Positions 52,449 to 60,527 of a DNA stretch of 64,000 nucleotides are shown piece after piece (the first letter of the stretch is position 1; every line of letters starts with the position of its first letter). The notes under the pieces were generated by a model, which saw only the letters and a program-made list of their open reading frames with translations, was not told the origin of the DNA and ran no database searches. The stretch is taken from contig CBDFLT010000009.1 in the NCBI GenBank assembly GCA_965249225.1, forward strand, positions 248,001 through 312,000. The letters are read 5' to 3'. The translations under genes were made by a program, and so were the position numbers. The DNA is from CBDFLT01 sp965249225 (GTDB taxonomy: Bacteria; Chloroflexota; Dehalococcoidia; Lucifugimonadales; G963668185).

Positions 52449-53441
52449 ATGGGCAAGCCCTATGTGAGAAGGGAGGCCCAGCTCAAGGCGGAGGTCCTTC
52501 AGATCGTCGAGAGGTCTCCTCTGCCGGTCAGGCAGACCCTCCAAGAGTTGCAGATAGCACCCTCGACCTACTACCGCTGGAAGAGCAGGTATCGAGACAA
52601 GGGGTTTAACGGTCTGGTAGACCGGCCACCAGAGCCCAGGCGAGTGTGGAACCGGTTGGCTACAAAGCAAAGACGGTACGTGGTCAGGTATGCGTTGGAG
52701 CACCCATCGTTGAGCCCGAGAGAGGTGGCGACCACCCTGGTGGACGAACAGGTCATGTACGTCTCCGAGTCCACCGTATACCGGATACTGAAGGAAGCGG
52801 GGCTCATCAAGCCGCCCGAGACCAAGGGCTTCCCAGCAGGAAAGGAGTTTCACACCAAGACTGCCAGGCCCAATGAGCTATGGCAGACCGATGCCAGCTA
52901 CTTCTTCGTGGTGGGTTGGGGCTACTACTACCTGATCAGCGTGCTGGATGACTATTCCAGGATGATCGTGGGCTGGAGGGTGCAGACCAGCATGAGCAGT
53001 GCCGACATCATCGACGTGGTCCAGGATGCGGTGGAGTTCACCGGTCAACCGACGGCGCCTGTAGAGCCAGGTCCAGCCCTTCTGAGCGACAACGGTCCAG
53101 GCTTTCTGTCTAGGGCGTTGGACGAGTTCCTAAGGGCCAGGTTCATGAAACACATCTTCGCCTCACCTTTCCATCCCCAGACCAACGGCAAGTTGGAGCG
53201 GTACCATCGCACAGCCAAGGCTAAGGTCAACGTCTTTGTCCACCACAGCCTGGAAGAGCTTGTAGCGGCTATGGAGGGCTTCGTAAGGTACTACAACTAC
53301 GAGCGCTATCACGAGGCTTTGGGGAACATCACGCCGGCGGATATGTACCACGGACGCCAAGACGCCATACTGGCGACGAGACAGGAGGTGAAGCAAAAGA
53401 GTCTAGCCGAACGGAGGTTGGCAAATCTGAGAACTGCCTGA
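52449..53441 (+). CDS. IS3-family transposase OrfB, copy 2
   Basis: 330 residues, identical to OrfB of copy 1, with the DDE triad in WQTDASYFF, LLSDNGPGF and HPQTNGKLERYH. With an intact OrfA in the 0 frame and the A7 slip site before it, this copy looks capable of making active OrfAB transposase, and may also act on copy 1. Confidence 0.93.
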   Translation: MGKPYVRREAQLKAEVLQIVERSPLPVRQTLQELQIAPSTYYRWKSRYRDKGFNGLVDRPPEPRRVWNRLATKQRRYVVRYALEHPSLSPREVATTLVDEQVMYVSESTVYRILKEAGLIKPPETKGFPAGKEFHTKTARPNELWQTDASYFFVVGWGYYYLISVLDDYSRMIVGWRVQTSMSSADIIDVVQDAVEFTGQPTAPVEPGPALLSDNGPGFLSRALDEFLRARFMKHIFASPFHPQTNGKLERYHRTAKAKVNVFVHHSLEELVAAMEGFVRYYNYERYHEALGNITPADMYHGRQDAILATRQEVKQKSLAERRLANLRTA

Positions 53442-53467
53442 GCCGGTTAGCGTCCAAGTTGCACGCT

Positions 53468-53869
53468 TTAAAGGCTCCCCTTTTGTCCCACTTGTTTTGA
53501 CGACGTACAGGTCTGGCCTCGACTCAGTGTGAATAGCCACCAGATGATGTAGCCTATTATCAGGGTCAGGAAAAAGAGGAAAAAATCCAATATGTAGGCA
53601 GCCACGCGCCGTCCAATTCCAGCCGACTTAACTCCCTGGGGCGCGACGAGAAACTGTTGACACCATTGGCAGAAACGGCCTTCGCCTACATTGCTCTTAG
53701 AACAGTTGGGGCAGCGCAGCACGGTCCCACAGTTGCTGCAGAACTGCACATCGGATGGATTAGGCTGTTGGCAGGCGGCACATCGCCCCTCAGCAGCTAA
53801 CTCTATCCCACAGCTACCACAGAACCCAGCGCCGGGCGGATTATCATGGCTGCAGCTAGGACACTGCAT
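53468..53869 (-). CDS. Double zinc-ribbon and RDD protein, truncated by IS3-family copy 2
   Basis: 133 residues, the last 13 encoded by the element. Zinc-ribbon CxxC pairs are in MQCPSCSHDNPPGAGFCGSC, GRCAACQQPNPSDVQFCSNC and LRCPNCSKSNVGEGRFCQWC. After that the RDD-family membrane domain begins, GIGRRVAAYILDFFLFFLTL and IIGYIIWWLFTLSRGQT, and the element cuts in at 53509. The remaining RDD helices are absent and not found on the other side of the IS. Probably non-functional. Confidence 0.75.
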   Translation of the reverse strand: MQCPSCSHDNPPGAGFCGSCGIELAAEGRCAACQQPNPSDVQFCSNCGTVLRCPNCSKSNVGEGRFCQWCQQFLVAPQGVKSAGIGRRVAAYILDFFLFFLTLIIGYIIWWLFTLSRGQTCTSSKQVGQKGSL

Positions 53870-54116
53870 CGCGAGGGTCTCCCTCTGGCGTGGGGCGAGT
53901 TTAGCAGCGGGTTAGATCACCGTCAAAAGATAAAGGCTTAAATACCGAATCTCCTGATTGGCCAGTGTATCAAGTAGGGTTCCCTAGCCGTAGCTCAGCG
54001 AGGTCCGCCGGCACGCACGCACCCCGTGAAGCTAAGCCTCTGTGCTTTGCGCTCGAAGTCGACTACTCGTTCGATTAAGTCATGCACGCACAGCCCTACC
54101 GGTATTCCACGTCGTA

Positions 54117-54797
54117 TTACCACGAATTACCGGGCCTGGCACCGCCTCGCCGGGGCGGTGCCGGTCTACCTGCCAGGGAGGACCCGCCGGATATAGCCCA
54201 GCCCACCACCAGGAGGCCCAGGGCCTTTCCCGCCTCCGACTTCGTGATTATGTCGCTGGTGTACGTGTGCACGTCATCCGACCAGTAGGAGCGTGGCTCG
54301 TCGGGATCCAGAATAAGAAGTGCGAAGAAAGCGAGAACGACGACGGCCGCTGCGGCCACACCTGCCAGCAGATGAACCAGGACGGCCACCGGCCGGTCCG
54401 CCGCTCGTAGGCTCCACACCGAAGCCAGGAGCAGGGCGAGGGTCGCCGGGAACAGGACGATGGTGACCCCAGAGCCCGGAAAGATGGAGACGGTAGCGGC
54501 CAGGGACAGAAGTCCGAGAGGCAGCAGCACGCCTCCCCGCGCCGCAGCGGCACAGGTGCGCCACGCGGCCAGCGCCATCAGGTACGGCGACATGTAGACG
54601 AGGCCGAGGACCGCGTACCCGGGCGTCTCCTCCCCGAACAGCGGGCCGTGCCCGTTGAAGAAGCCGAGAGCGCCTAGCCCCGTCGCCGGCACCAGCCCCA
54701 CCAGAGCAGCGATCAGGGTGAGGCGCCGCGCCTGCTGGTCGATGGTTGACCGTGACTTCACGGGCGAGTGCTCAGAGGTGGACCAGGGAGAAGACAT
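54117..54797 (-). CDS. Membrane protein of unknown function
   Basis: 226 residues with about six hydrophobic helices: LTLIAALVGLVPATGLGALG, YAVLGLVYMSPYLMALAAW, GGVLLPLGLLSLAATVSIF, GVTIVLFPATLALLLASVW, VAVLVHLLAGVAAAAVVVLA and ALGLLVVGWAISGG. A loop DDVHTYTSDIITKSEAG lies before the last helix. No family recognised. The start is uncertain: ATG 54797 is used, a GTG at 54761 is possible, and the open frame reaches 54896. Confidence 0.6.
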   Translation of the reverse strand: MSSPWSTSEHSPVKSRSTIDQQARRLTLIAALVGLVPATGLGALGFFNGHGPLFGEETPGYAVLGLVYMSPYLMALAAWRTCAAAARGGVLLPLGLLSLAATVSIFPGSGVTIVLFPATLALLLASVWSLRAADRPVAVLVHLLAGVAAAAVVVLAFFALLILDPDEPRSYWSDDVHTYTSDIITKSEAGKALGLLVVGWAISGGSSLAGRPAPPRRGGARPGNSW

Positions 54798-54932
54798 CGT
54801 AGCCGCGTAGCCGGTCCCGGCCACGGAGGTCGTCGACCACCAACACCCGCTGGCCCGCCCCGGATGGCATCTGATCCTTCCCAGGAAGGACCCCACACCC
54901 GGCGAAGATATGACTCCTGATGCTAGGCACTA

Positions 54933-56003
54933 TTACGCCCGCTCAGGCTCCACGAGGGTGAGGACGGCCGCCGGATTGTCGACCAGTATCCTCTGCACGG
55001 CCTCTTCGCTGTAGCCCCGCGCCCGCATCCGCGGCGCGATCTCCGTCACGATGTAGAAGTAGCCATGGCCCCCGTACTTGATCAGACGCTCCTTGGCGCA
55101 GATGTCCTGGGCCACGACGACTCTGTCACCGTACCCCTCTGAGATGATCCAGGCGATGTCATCCATGCGCTTGGCGTCGCTGGGCATGTCGATCTTGGGG
55201 TTCAGGGGATAGTACGACCGCTCCGTCCCGAACAGGTCCCATTCCAGATAACACCCGGTCTCCGCCATCTGTTTCAGGGTGCTCTTTAGAAACACCGTTC
55301 GATCGAGGTGCCCCATGATGGTCCGTCCCAGGTCCGCGCCAGCCGAGCTCAGGATATCGAGTATCTCCAGCGGCGCCGTCTCGTCGCGGCCTGGATGGAT
55401 GAGTATGGGCGCGCCGGTGAGTCTCTGTGCCCTCGCCGACGCTCGCAGCGCCTTCCGCTCGTTATCCGTGAGCGGCCATGTGCAGCCGACCTCCCCGATG
55501 ATGCCCGACTTGATCCCGGTCCCGTCCACACCATCGGTGAAGTCGCCCACGATCTGGGAAACCAGGTCGTCCTCTGAGCGAGCGTCCATGTCCGGCGGGT
55601 GCGCCACATCCACGTAGTACGAGGCGCCCATGACGATGTTTATGTCAGCGGCCCTGGAGATGCGGGCGAGGCTAACAGGGTCGCGGGCGATTCCGATGCT
55701 GGTAGCGTCCACCAGAGAGCGGCCGCCGTACTGCCTGTACAGCTTTGCCTCGTCGATGGCGGTCCGAACGTCCATCAGCCGGTGATTATCGGCCACCCCA
55801 GCCCTGTGGTGGCGGACATATCCGAGGTTCTTCATCGAGAGGCGCTGATCGTACCTCCGCTTCGCACCGGCCTCAGTCGGGGGTTTCCGAAGGGATGCCA
55901 GGTCGATCAGCAGGTGCTCATGGGTGAGGGTTACACCCAGCCGGTCAGGGCTTATGGGACCCAGGACCGTCTGGACCGTCCCTGTGGGAGCGCGGTCGTT
56001 CAT
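54933..56003 (-). CDS. Phosphotriesterase-family hydrolase
   Basis: A 356-residue amidohydrolase-superfamily barrel of the phosphotriesterase/PHP (lactonase-like) family. The first metal motif is LGVTLTHEHLLIDLAS (H-x-H) near residue 27. DATSIGIARDPVSLARIS, IGEVGCTWPLTDNERKALRA (in the place of the family's carboxylated-lysine/Glu strand), ILIHPGR, IMGHLDRT and VVVAQDICAK (Asp) complete the metal shell. The physiological substrate of such proteins is often a lactone or ester rather than a phosphotriester. ATG start. Confidence 0.87.
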   Translation of the reverse strand: MNDRAPTGTVQTVLGPISPDRLGVTLTHEHLLIDLASLRKPPTEAGAKRRYDQRLSMKNLGYVRHHRAGVADNHRLMDVRTAIDEAKLYRQYGGRSLVDATSIGIARDPVSLARISRAADINIVMGASYYVDVAHPPDMDARSEDDLVSQIVGDFTDGVDGTGIKSGIIGEVGCTWPLTDNERKALRASARAQRLTGAPILIHPGRDETAPLEILDILSSAGADLGRTIMGHLDRTVFLKSTLKQMAETGCYLEWDLFGTERSYYPLNPKIDMPSDAKRMDDIAWIISEGYGDRVVVAQDICAKERLIKYGGHGYFYIVTEIAPRMRARGYSEEAVQRILVDNPAAVLTLVEPERA

Positions 56004-56179
56004 CTAAGCCTCCTGGAAGCCATCACACGATCGCGCGGGCGGGTTGCGATTCCCCCTCCCTAGGCTGGCTTCTCTCACTCAACCTCCCAGCGCAAGTACG
56101 AGAGATGAATAATGCATCCAGCCCAGTGGGAACAGAGGGACTACGTCTTAACTGAGAGGGGAGGCCCGAGGCTCGACCT

Positions 56180-56389
56180 CTAGGTTATCCTGCGAACGCT
56201 GTCTTCGGAGGGAGTGAAGATGGAGTCTTCGGGCAACACGGGGGGCCGCCGCCGGCTCCTGAAAACTGAACCAAGGAGCTTGCCGGAAACCACACCGAGG
56301 ACGACTCCTCCAGCGATGCCCACGGGAATCTTTTTCAAGATTTCTCTGCGCGAATAGAGGCGCTTTCCCTTCGGTGGCTTTGCTTCCAT
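56180..56389 (-). CDS. Small protein with Tat-like N-terminus
   Basis: 69 residues. The N-terminal SRREILKKIPVGIAGGVVLG recalls a twin-arginine signal (S-R-R-E-I-L-K, then a glycine-rich hydrophobic stretch), but the mature part would be only about 30 residues (RSRRRPPVLPEDSIFTPSED), so a membrane-anchored small protein is as likely. ATG start; no ribosome site of note. It lies alone between the phosphotriesterase-like gene and ilvD. Function unknown. Confidence 0.55.
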   Translation of the reverse strand: MEAKPPKGKRLYSRREILKKIPVGIAGGVVLGVVSGKLLGSVFRSRRRPPVLPEDSIFTPSEDSVRRIT

Positions 56390-56517
56390 CTTCGCCGGCT
56401 TCTCCTATACACGCCGTTTCATAGAGATCGTCACTTCACCTATGGTGGCAGACTCAGCGCGCGGCCATTATATGGCGCGGGTGAGAGGCGCGCAAGGACT
56501 TATCTACAAATCCAATC

Positions 56518-58203
56518 CTAGATCGTTACGGCGCCCTTGGAGGCGGAAGAGACCAGCTTGGCGTATTTGGCCATGACGCCCGAGGTGTATTTCGGCGCGG
56601 GCGGCTTCCACTCCTGGCGCCGCTGCGCCATCTCCTTGTCCGAGACCTTAACGTTGATCTCACGCTTCTCCACGTCCATCGCTATGCAATCGCCGTCGCG
56701 GAGCATCGCGATGGGCCCACCGACCGCCGCCTCGGGTGCGACGTGTCCGATCATCGGGCCATGGGTGGCGCCTGAGAAGCGGCCGTCGGTAAGAAGCATC
56801 ACGCTATCGCCCAGGCCCTGGCCGATGATGGCGCCTGTAACGGCCAGCATCTCCTGCATTCCGGGACCACCCTTGGGCCCCTCGTAGCGAATGATCACGA
56901 CATCCCCGTCGTTGACGGCGCCCGCGGTCACGGCCTCGAAGGCAGCTCGTTCGCCGTCGAACACTCGGGCGGGCCCCTCGTGGCTCAGGTGCTTGGTGCC
57001 CGACACCTTCATCACCGCGCCCTCGGGCGCCAAGTTACCCTTCAGGATCACCAGGCCACCTGTGGGGCTACGCGCCTCCGACACCGAGTAAATCACGCGA
57101 CCATCCGGCTGGCGATCGAAGCCCTCCAGGTTATCCGCCAGTGTCTTGCCGGTCACGGTCATCGCGTCGCCGTGAAGGAGGCCGGCCTTCAGCAGCTCAT
57201 TCATCACCACCTGCACGCCGCCAGCCTCATCGACGTCGGCCATGACAAAGCGTCCTGCGGGACGTAGGTCGGTCAGATAGGGAGTGCGACGGCTGAGACG
57301 GTCGAAATCGTCGATCTCCAGGGGCACGCCAGCCTCGTGGGCGACGGCCAGAAGGTGAAGCACCGCGTTGGTGGAGCCTCCCATGGCCAGCACGACGGTA
57401 ACGGCGTTTTCAATGGCGTCGCGGGTCATGATGTCGCGGGGCTTGATGTCCTTCTCCAGCAGGTTGTACAGAACCGACCCTGTGTTGGAGGCGATCTGCT
57501 CGTTGCGGGGATCGACCGCAGGAATGGAGGCGGCGCCCGGTACGGACATACCCATAGCCTCTATGGCCGATGCCATCGTGTTGGCGGTGAACATGCCAGA
57601 GCAGGCCCCCTCACCCGGGCAGGCCACCCTCTCCAGGGCGAGCAGATCGTCGAGGGGCATCTTCCCTCGTGAGTAACGGCCTACCGCCTCGAAGACGTCC
57701 TGGATGTTCACGTCTTGGCCCTTGTAGTGACCGGGGAGAATGGCGCCTCCATAGACGAACACGGAGGGCACGTCAAGGCGCGCCATCGCCATCAGGGCGC
57801 CGGGCATGTTCTTGTCACAGGCAGCCACCACGACCAGCCCGTCCATGCCCTCGGCCCACGTGACGGTCTCAATGGAGTCGGCGATGACCTCCCGACTTAC
57901 CAGCGACGCCTTCATTCCCTCGGTGCCCATGGAAATACCGTCGCTGACGGTTATCGTGCCGAAGAGGAAGGGCACACCGTTGGACGCCCACACCCCCTCT
58001 TTGACCTTCCTGGCCAGCCTGTCGAGGTGAACGTTACACGGCGTAACGTCGCTGGCCAGGTTGGCCACCGCGATGAAGGGCTTGTCCATGTCCTCGTCTT
58101 TGAGGCCGACGGCCCTGAGCATCGCGCGGGCGGGGGCCCTTTCCGGCCCGTCGCTGACCACGCGGCTCTTACGTTTCAGGTCGGTTTTGGATTGGACTGT
58201 CAT
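56518..58203 (-). CDS. ilvD: Dihydroxy-acid dehydratase
   Basis: A 561-residue Fe-S dehydratase of branched-chain amino-acid and pantothenate synthesis; it converts 2,3-dihydroxy-isovalerate and -methylvalerate to the 2-oxo acids. The cluster Cys are in DVTPCNVHLDRLA, VVAACDKNMPGALMAMARL and CPGEGACSGMFTANTMA. GRFSGATHGPMIGHVAPEAA near 480 is the active-site Ser region. Length and end are normal. ATG start after GGAGGAG. A TATAAT at 58351-58346 would give a leader of about 135 nt, in which I see no known riboswitch or T-box. Confidence 0.95.
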   Translation of the reverse strand: MTVQSKTDLKRKSRVVSDGPERAPARAMLRAVGLKDEDMDKPFIAVANLASDVTPCNVHLDRLARKVKEGVWASNGVPFLFGTITVSDGISMGTEGMKASLVSREVIADSIETVTWAEGMDGLVVVAACDKNMPGALMAMARLDVPSVFVYGGAILPGHYKGQDVNIQDVFEAVGRYSRGKMPLDDLLALERVACPGEGACSGMFTANTMASAIEAMGMSVPGAASIPAVDPRNEQIASNTGSVLYNLLEKDIKPRDIMTRDAIENAVTVVLAMGGSTNAVLHLLAVAHEAGVPLEIDDFDRLSRRTPYLTDLRPAGRFVMADVDEAGGVQVVMNELLKAGLLHGDAMTVTGKTLADNLEGFDRQPDGRVIYSVSEARSPTGGLVILKGNLAPEGAVMKVSGTKHLSHEGPARVFDGERAAFEAVTAGAVNDGDVVIIRYEGPKGGPGMQEMLAVTGAIIGQGLGDSVMLLTDGRFSGATHGPMIGHVAPEAAVGGPIAMLRDGDCIAMDVEKREINVKVSDKEMAQRRQEWKPPAPKYTSGVMAKYAKLVSSASKGAVTI

Positions 58204-58345
58204 GAGGAAGTCTCCTCCAGAAGGGTGCCAGCGTCCTATAAACTACTCGGTCTAGCGTCCAGGGCGGCGTATCGCTCCCTACCCCGGGGTGGTTATTCCC
58301 AGCTATCCCTACAAGGCCCGGTTAGAGGCGGACGCGACTGGGCAA

Positions 58346-58351
58346 ATTATA
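58346..58351 (-). promoter_or_regulatory. -10 element upstream of ilvD
   Basis: TATAAT on the minus strand, about 143 bp before the ilvD ATG; no good -35 is seen. It lies in the gap between ilvD and the flippase-like gene. Confidence 0.4.
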
Positions 58352-58395
58352 GCAGGGGAACTTGAACGGCAGGAAGGGTGCAGGGTGTGCTTCTC

Positions 58396-59433
58396 TCAGT
58401 CGCTGCCTGCGAGGACCGACTCACGACGGTATCTTCTCGCCAGCGAGACCTGTCGCAACACGAAGACGAGGCCGCCGAACAGAATGACGCTGATATAGGT
58501 GATGGAGCGGTCCACCAGGACAACGGAAACGGCGTCGCTGCGGGCGAGGCTCAACACCAGGAGTCCCGTGATGCCCGGCTCAACGGCCCCCACGCCGCCG
58601 GGTGTGGGCACGGTGGTCAGGAGCGCATTACCCAGCGTCACCACCAAAACCAGGGGCAGGCCGACGTCCAATCCCAATGCCTGCACTACGAAGTACAGGC
58701 GGGCGACCTCAAGGAACCAGCTGATGAGGCCCAAGGCAAAGACCATCGGCAACTGCTTGAAGCTTCCCAGGGTCCCTTCGTGGAACCCGTCATAGGCCTT
58801 CTCTAGGCCCCAGGGAAGAAACCTGGCCAACCTGCGCCCTGATACCCTCATCAGCACAAGTAGGCCAGCCATAACCAAGGCCAAAACCGAGGCGGCGACC
58901 AGAACGTATATGGACTCGATGGAGCCCGTGGACACGAAAAAGGCGATGGCGCCGATCAACAGCAGCGCGAACACGGTGGCAATGTCGACGGCGCGCTCGG
59001 CGAGCACGGTGCCCAGGCTCCAGGAGAACCTTCCTCCGGAGTCCTGGGCGAAGGCGTACGCGCGGTAGGCGTCGCCCATACGCAACGGGGCGATGGAGCT
59101 GACGAACCACCCCAGTATTATCAGTTTGGCGAACTCGAAGACCGAGGGCAGCTTTGGGTAGGGTGACACGTGCGCTGCAGCGTTGCGCGCCAGGATGCGC
59201 CAGCGCAGGCCTCTGATACCGAAGCTCAGGTAGTACAGGGTGAATCCGGCGACGTACAGCCAGGGGTTCATCGTCCGGATGTTGTCCCATGTGGCGCCCC
59301 AGTCCAGATCGAACCGAGCGACCAGGAACGCGATGAAGGCGGCGGCTATCCCGAACGAGATGAGGGTCGGCAGGGAGAACACGCGCCGCTTGAGGGATAC
59401 CTCCCCTACTCGGCTGTTGTTCTGGCTGTTCAC
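58396..59433 (-). CDS. Lysylphosphatidylglycerol-synthase-TM/UPF0104 family membrane protein
   Basis: 345 residues with about eight helices, of the UPF0104/AglD-like family (flippase domain of LPG synthases). Marks are LYVAGFTLYYLSFGIRGLRW, KLIILGWFVSSIAPLRMGDA with YRAYAF, LGTVLAERAVDIATVFALLL and TTVPTPGGVGAVEPGITGLL. The P-x-P-G-G-x-G-x-x-E block is typical. It may move lipid-linked substrates; the substrate is unknown. GTG 59433, 25 bases after the rsmG stop, is the most likely start; the open frame upstream overlaps rsmG. Confidence 0.8.
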   Translation of the reverse strand: MNSQNNSRVGEVSLKRRVFSLPTLISFGIAAAFIAFLVARFDLDWGATWDNIRTMNPWLYVAGFTLYYLSFGIRGLRWRILARNAAAHVSPYPKLPSVFEFAKLIILGWFVSSIAPLRMGDAYRAYAFAQDSGGRFSWSLGTVLAERAVDIATVFALLLIGAIAFFVSTGSIESIYVLVAASVLALVMAGLLVLMRVSGRRLARFLPWGLEKAYDGFHEGTLGSFKQLPMVFALGLISWFLEVARLYFVVQALGLDVGLPLVLVVTLGNALLTTVPTPGGVGAVEPGITGLLVLSLARSDAVSVVLVDRSITYISVILFGGLVFVLRQVSLARRYRRESVLAGSD

Positions 59434-59458
59434 GTAGCCGTCCAAAAGCGGGGTGCTA

Positions 59459-60178
59459 TCATAGAGGACGCTTCTTAGGGATACCGGGCCGGCGGGGATA
59501 TGCGTCAGGACACTGTCCCGTCTTCTCCAGAACGACGAGGGACAGCGGCTCGCCAAGCTCAGGCAGGTCGATCTCCTGCACCTTCCTGACGACTCCTCCC
59601 ACGGTCTCGACAGCTTTCTTGGCTTCCCGCACCTCCTCGTCTACCGCGGCCTTTTTGTAGGCTACCACCGCTCCGTTGGTGCTACAGAAGGGAAGTGTAA
59701 GCTCAGCAAGCACCCGAAGCGGCGCCACTCCCCTGGCAAGCACCAGGTCGAAACTCTCGCGCAACCCCGGATCGTGAGCCAGTGTCTCGGCCCTGCCGGT
59801 GAGAACGTCGACGTCCGCGAGGCCCAGCACGCCCGCGACGTGTGTCAGGAACGCCGTCTTCTTGGCCGTGGCGTCCACCAACGTCAAGTTCAAACGAGGA
59901 AACACGATCTTCAGCGGCAATCCGGGGAGTCCCGCGCCGCTGCCCAGGTCCAGCGCTCTCGAACCCTCTAGCGCATCAGGCGGCAAGGCCGCGACTACGG
60001 TGAGGGATTCGAGAAAGTGGCGCGTCTGCACTTCCTCCCACCCTGTTATAGAGGTGAGATTCACCCGTGTGTTCCAGTCCACCAACTCCCGGTAGTATTG
60101 CTGGAAACGCTCCAACTGTGCAAGGCTCACTCGGACACCTAATCTCTCGGCACCGGCCTTAAGCAACCTCATCTGCAT
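59459..60178 (-). CDS. rsmG: 16S rRNA m7G527 methyltransferase
   Basis: A 239-residue RsmG (GidB) that methylates N7 of G527 in 16S rRNA with S-adenosylmethionine. Motifs are WNTRVNLTSITGWEEVQTRH, the SAM loop ALDLGSGAGLPGLPLKIVFP near 75, LVDATAKKTAFLTHVAGVLG, and LVLARGVAPLRVLAELTLPF. The start is ATG 60178 or, with better spacing from GGAG, ATG 60172; the open frame back to 60229 lies upstream of the probable -10 (60218-60213) and is rejected. Confidence 0.93.
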   Translation of the reverse strand: MQMRLLKAGAERLGVRVSLAQLERFQQYYRELVDWNTRVNLTSITGWEEVQTRHFLESLTVVAALPPDALEGSRALDLGSGAGLPGLPLKIVFPRLNLTLVDATAKKTAFLTHVAGVLGLADVDVLTGRAETLAHDPGLRESFDLVLARGVAPLRVLAELTLPFCSTNGAVVAYKKAAVDEEVREAKKAVETVGGVVRKVQEIDLPELGEPLSLVVLEKTGQCPDAYPRRPGIPKKRPL

Positions 60179-60212
60179 ACTCCGGAATCCTCGCACGCTA
60201 ATTAGCCTTGGG

Positions 60213-60218
60213 ATTATA
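60213..60218 (-). promoter_or_regulatory. -10 element of rsmG
   Basis: TATAAT on the minus strand, 34 bp before ATG 60178. The -35 is poor. It helps fix the rsmG start. Confidence 0.5.
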
Positions 60219-60289
60219 CCACCGGGCATTTCGCCGTTTAGCGGCCGATAGAGCAGGGTCGAGTCGGACCAGTGTAACGCCCTAATAAG

Positions 60290-60318
60290 TTGACACGGGC
60301 TAGGGTCTTCGCTAGACT
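60290..60318 (+). promoter_or_regulatory. Promoter of the thiamine-precursor uptake operon
   Basis: A perfect TTGACA (60290-60295), a 17-nt spacer and TAGACT (60313-60318), just ahead of the TPP riboswitch. Confidence 0.65.
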
Positions 60319-60340
60319 ACCAACTAGACAATATATCCAT

Positions 60341-60432
60341 ACGGGGGGAGCTTGGAACGCCAGGCTGAGAGGGCGGCAGAAAGGCCGCCGACCCCGAGAA
60401 CCTGATCTGGGTAATGCCAGCGTAGGGACGTG
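60341..60432 (+). ncRNA. TPP riboswitch (THI element)
   Basis: The conserved THI core is clear: ACGGGGGGAG, then GGCTGAGAGGG, a P3-type hairpin GGCGGC-AGAAAG-GCCGCC, GACCC, and GAACCTGATCTGGGTAATGC with CAGCGTAGGGA. Binding of thiamine pyrophosphate by this fold is well established. The intrinsic terminator right after it implies that TPP shuts off the operon by premature termination. Confidence 0.96.
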
Positions 60433-60452
60433 GTTCTTGATGCTCCAAATTG

Positions 60453-60481
60453 GCTGCCCAGACGAGAGGGCGGCTTTTTTT
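60453..60481 (+). terminator. Riboswitch-controlled intrinsic terminator
   Basis: GCTGCCC (60453-60459) pairs with GGGCGGC (60468-60474) with one G-T pair, followed directly by seven T (60475-60481). It serves as the expression platform of the TPP riboswitch. Confidence 0.85.
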
Positions 60482-60527
60482 GTTGTCTTCGAAAAACTCT
60501 TCAGCAGTTAGCCCTGCCTCGATAGAC

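Larger units (their letters stand above)
51969..53509 (+). mobile_element. IS3-family insertion sequence, copy 2
   Basis: 1,541 bp, same ends and genes as copy 1 and in the same orientation, one base shorter because orfA is intact. It interrupts a zinc-ribbon/RDD gene on its right side. No target duplication is seen. Confidence 0.87.

Noticed and set aside
53988..53998. GGGTTCCCTAG as another IS5 end
   Set aside because: Only about ten bases match the right end of the IS5-family element, without CAGA before it; probably chance.
53995..54065. tRNA-like sequence GCCGTAGCTCAGCGAGG
   Set aside because: The D-arm-like start is not followed by a matching anticodon stem or T arm; no cloverleaf can be drawn.
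58204..58345. T-box or leader-peptide attenuator in the ilvD leader
   Set aside because: No T-box core, no run of branched-chain codons and no terminator hairpin with a T-run could be found.
60450..60527. Earlier start for the ABC ATPase
   Set aside because: The region is the riboswitch terminator hairpin and T-run, so translation starts after it.
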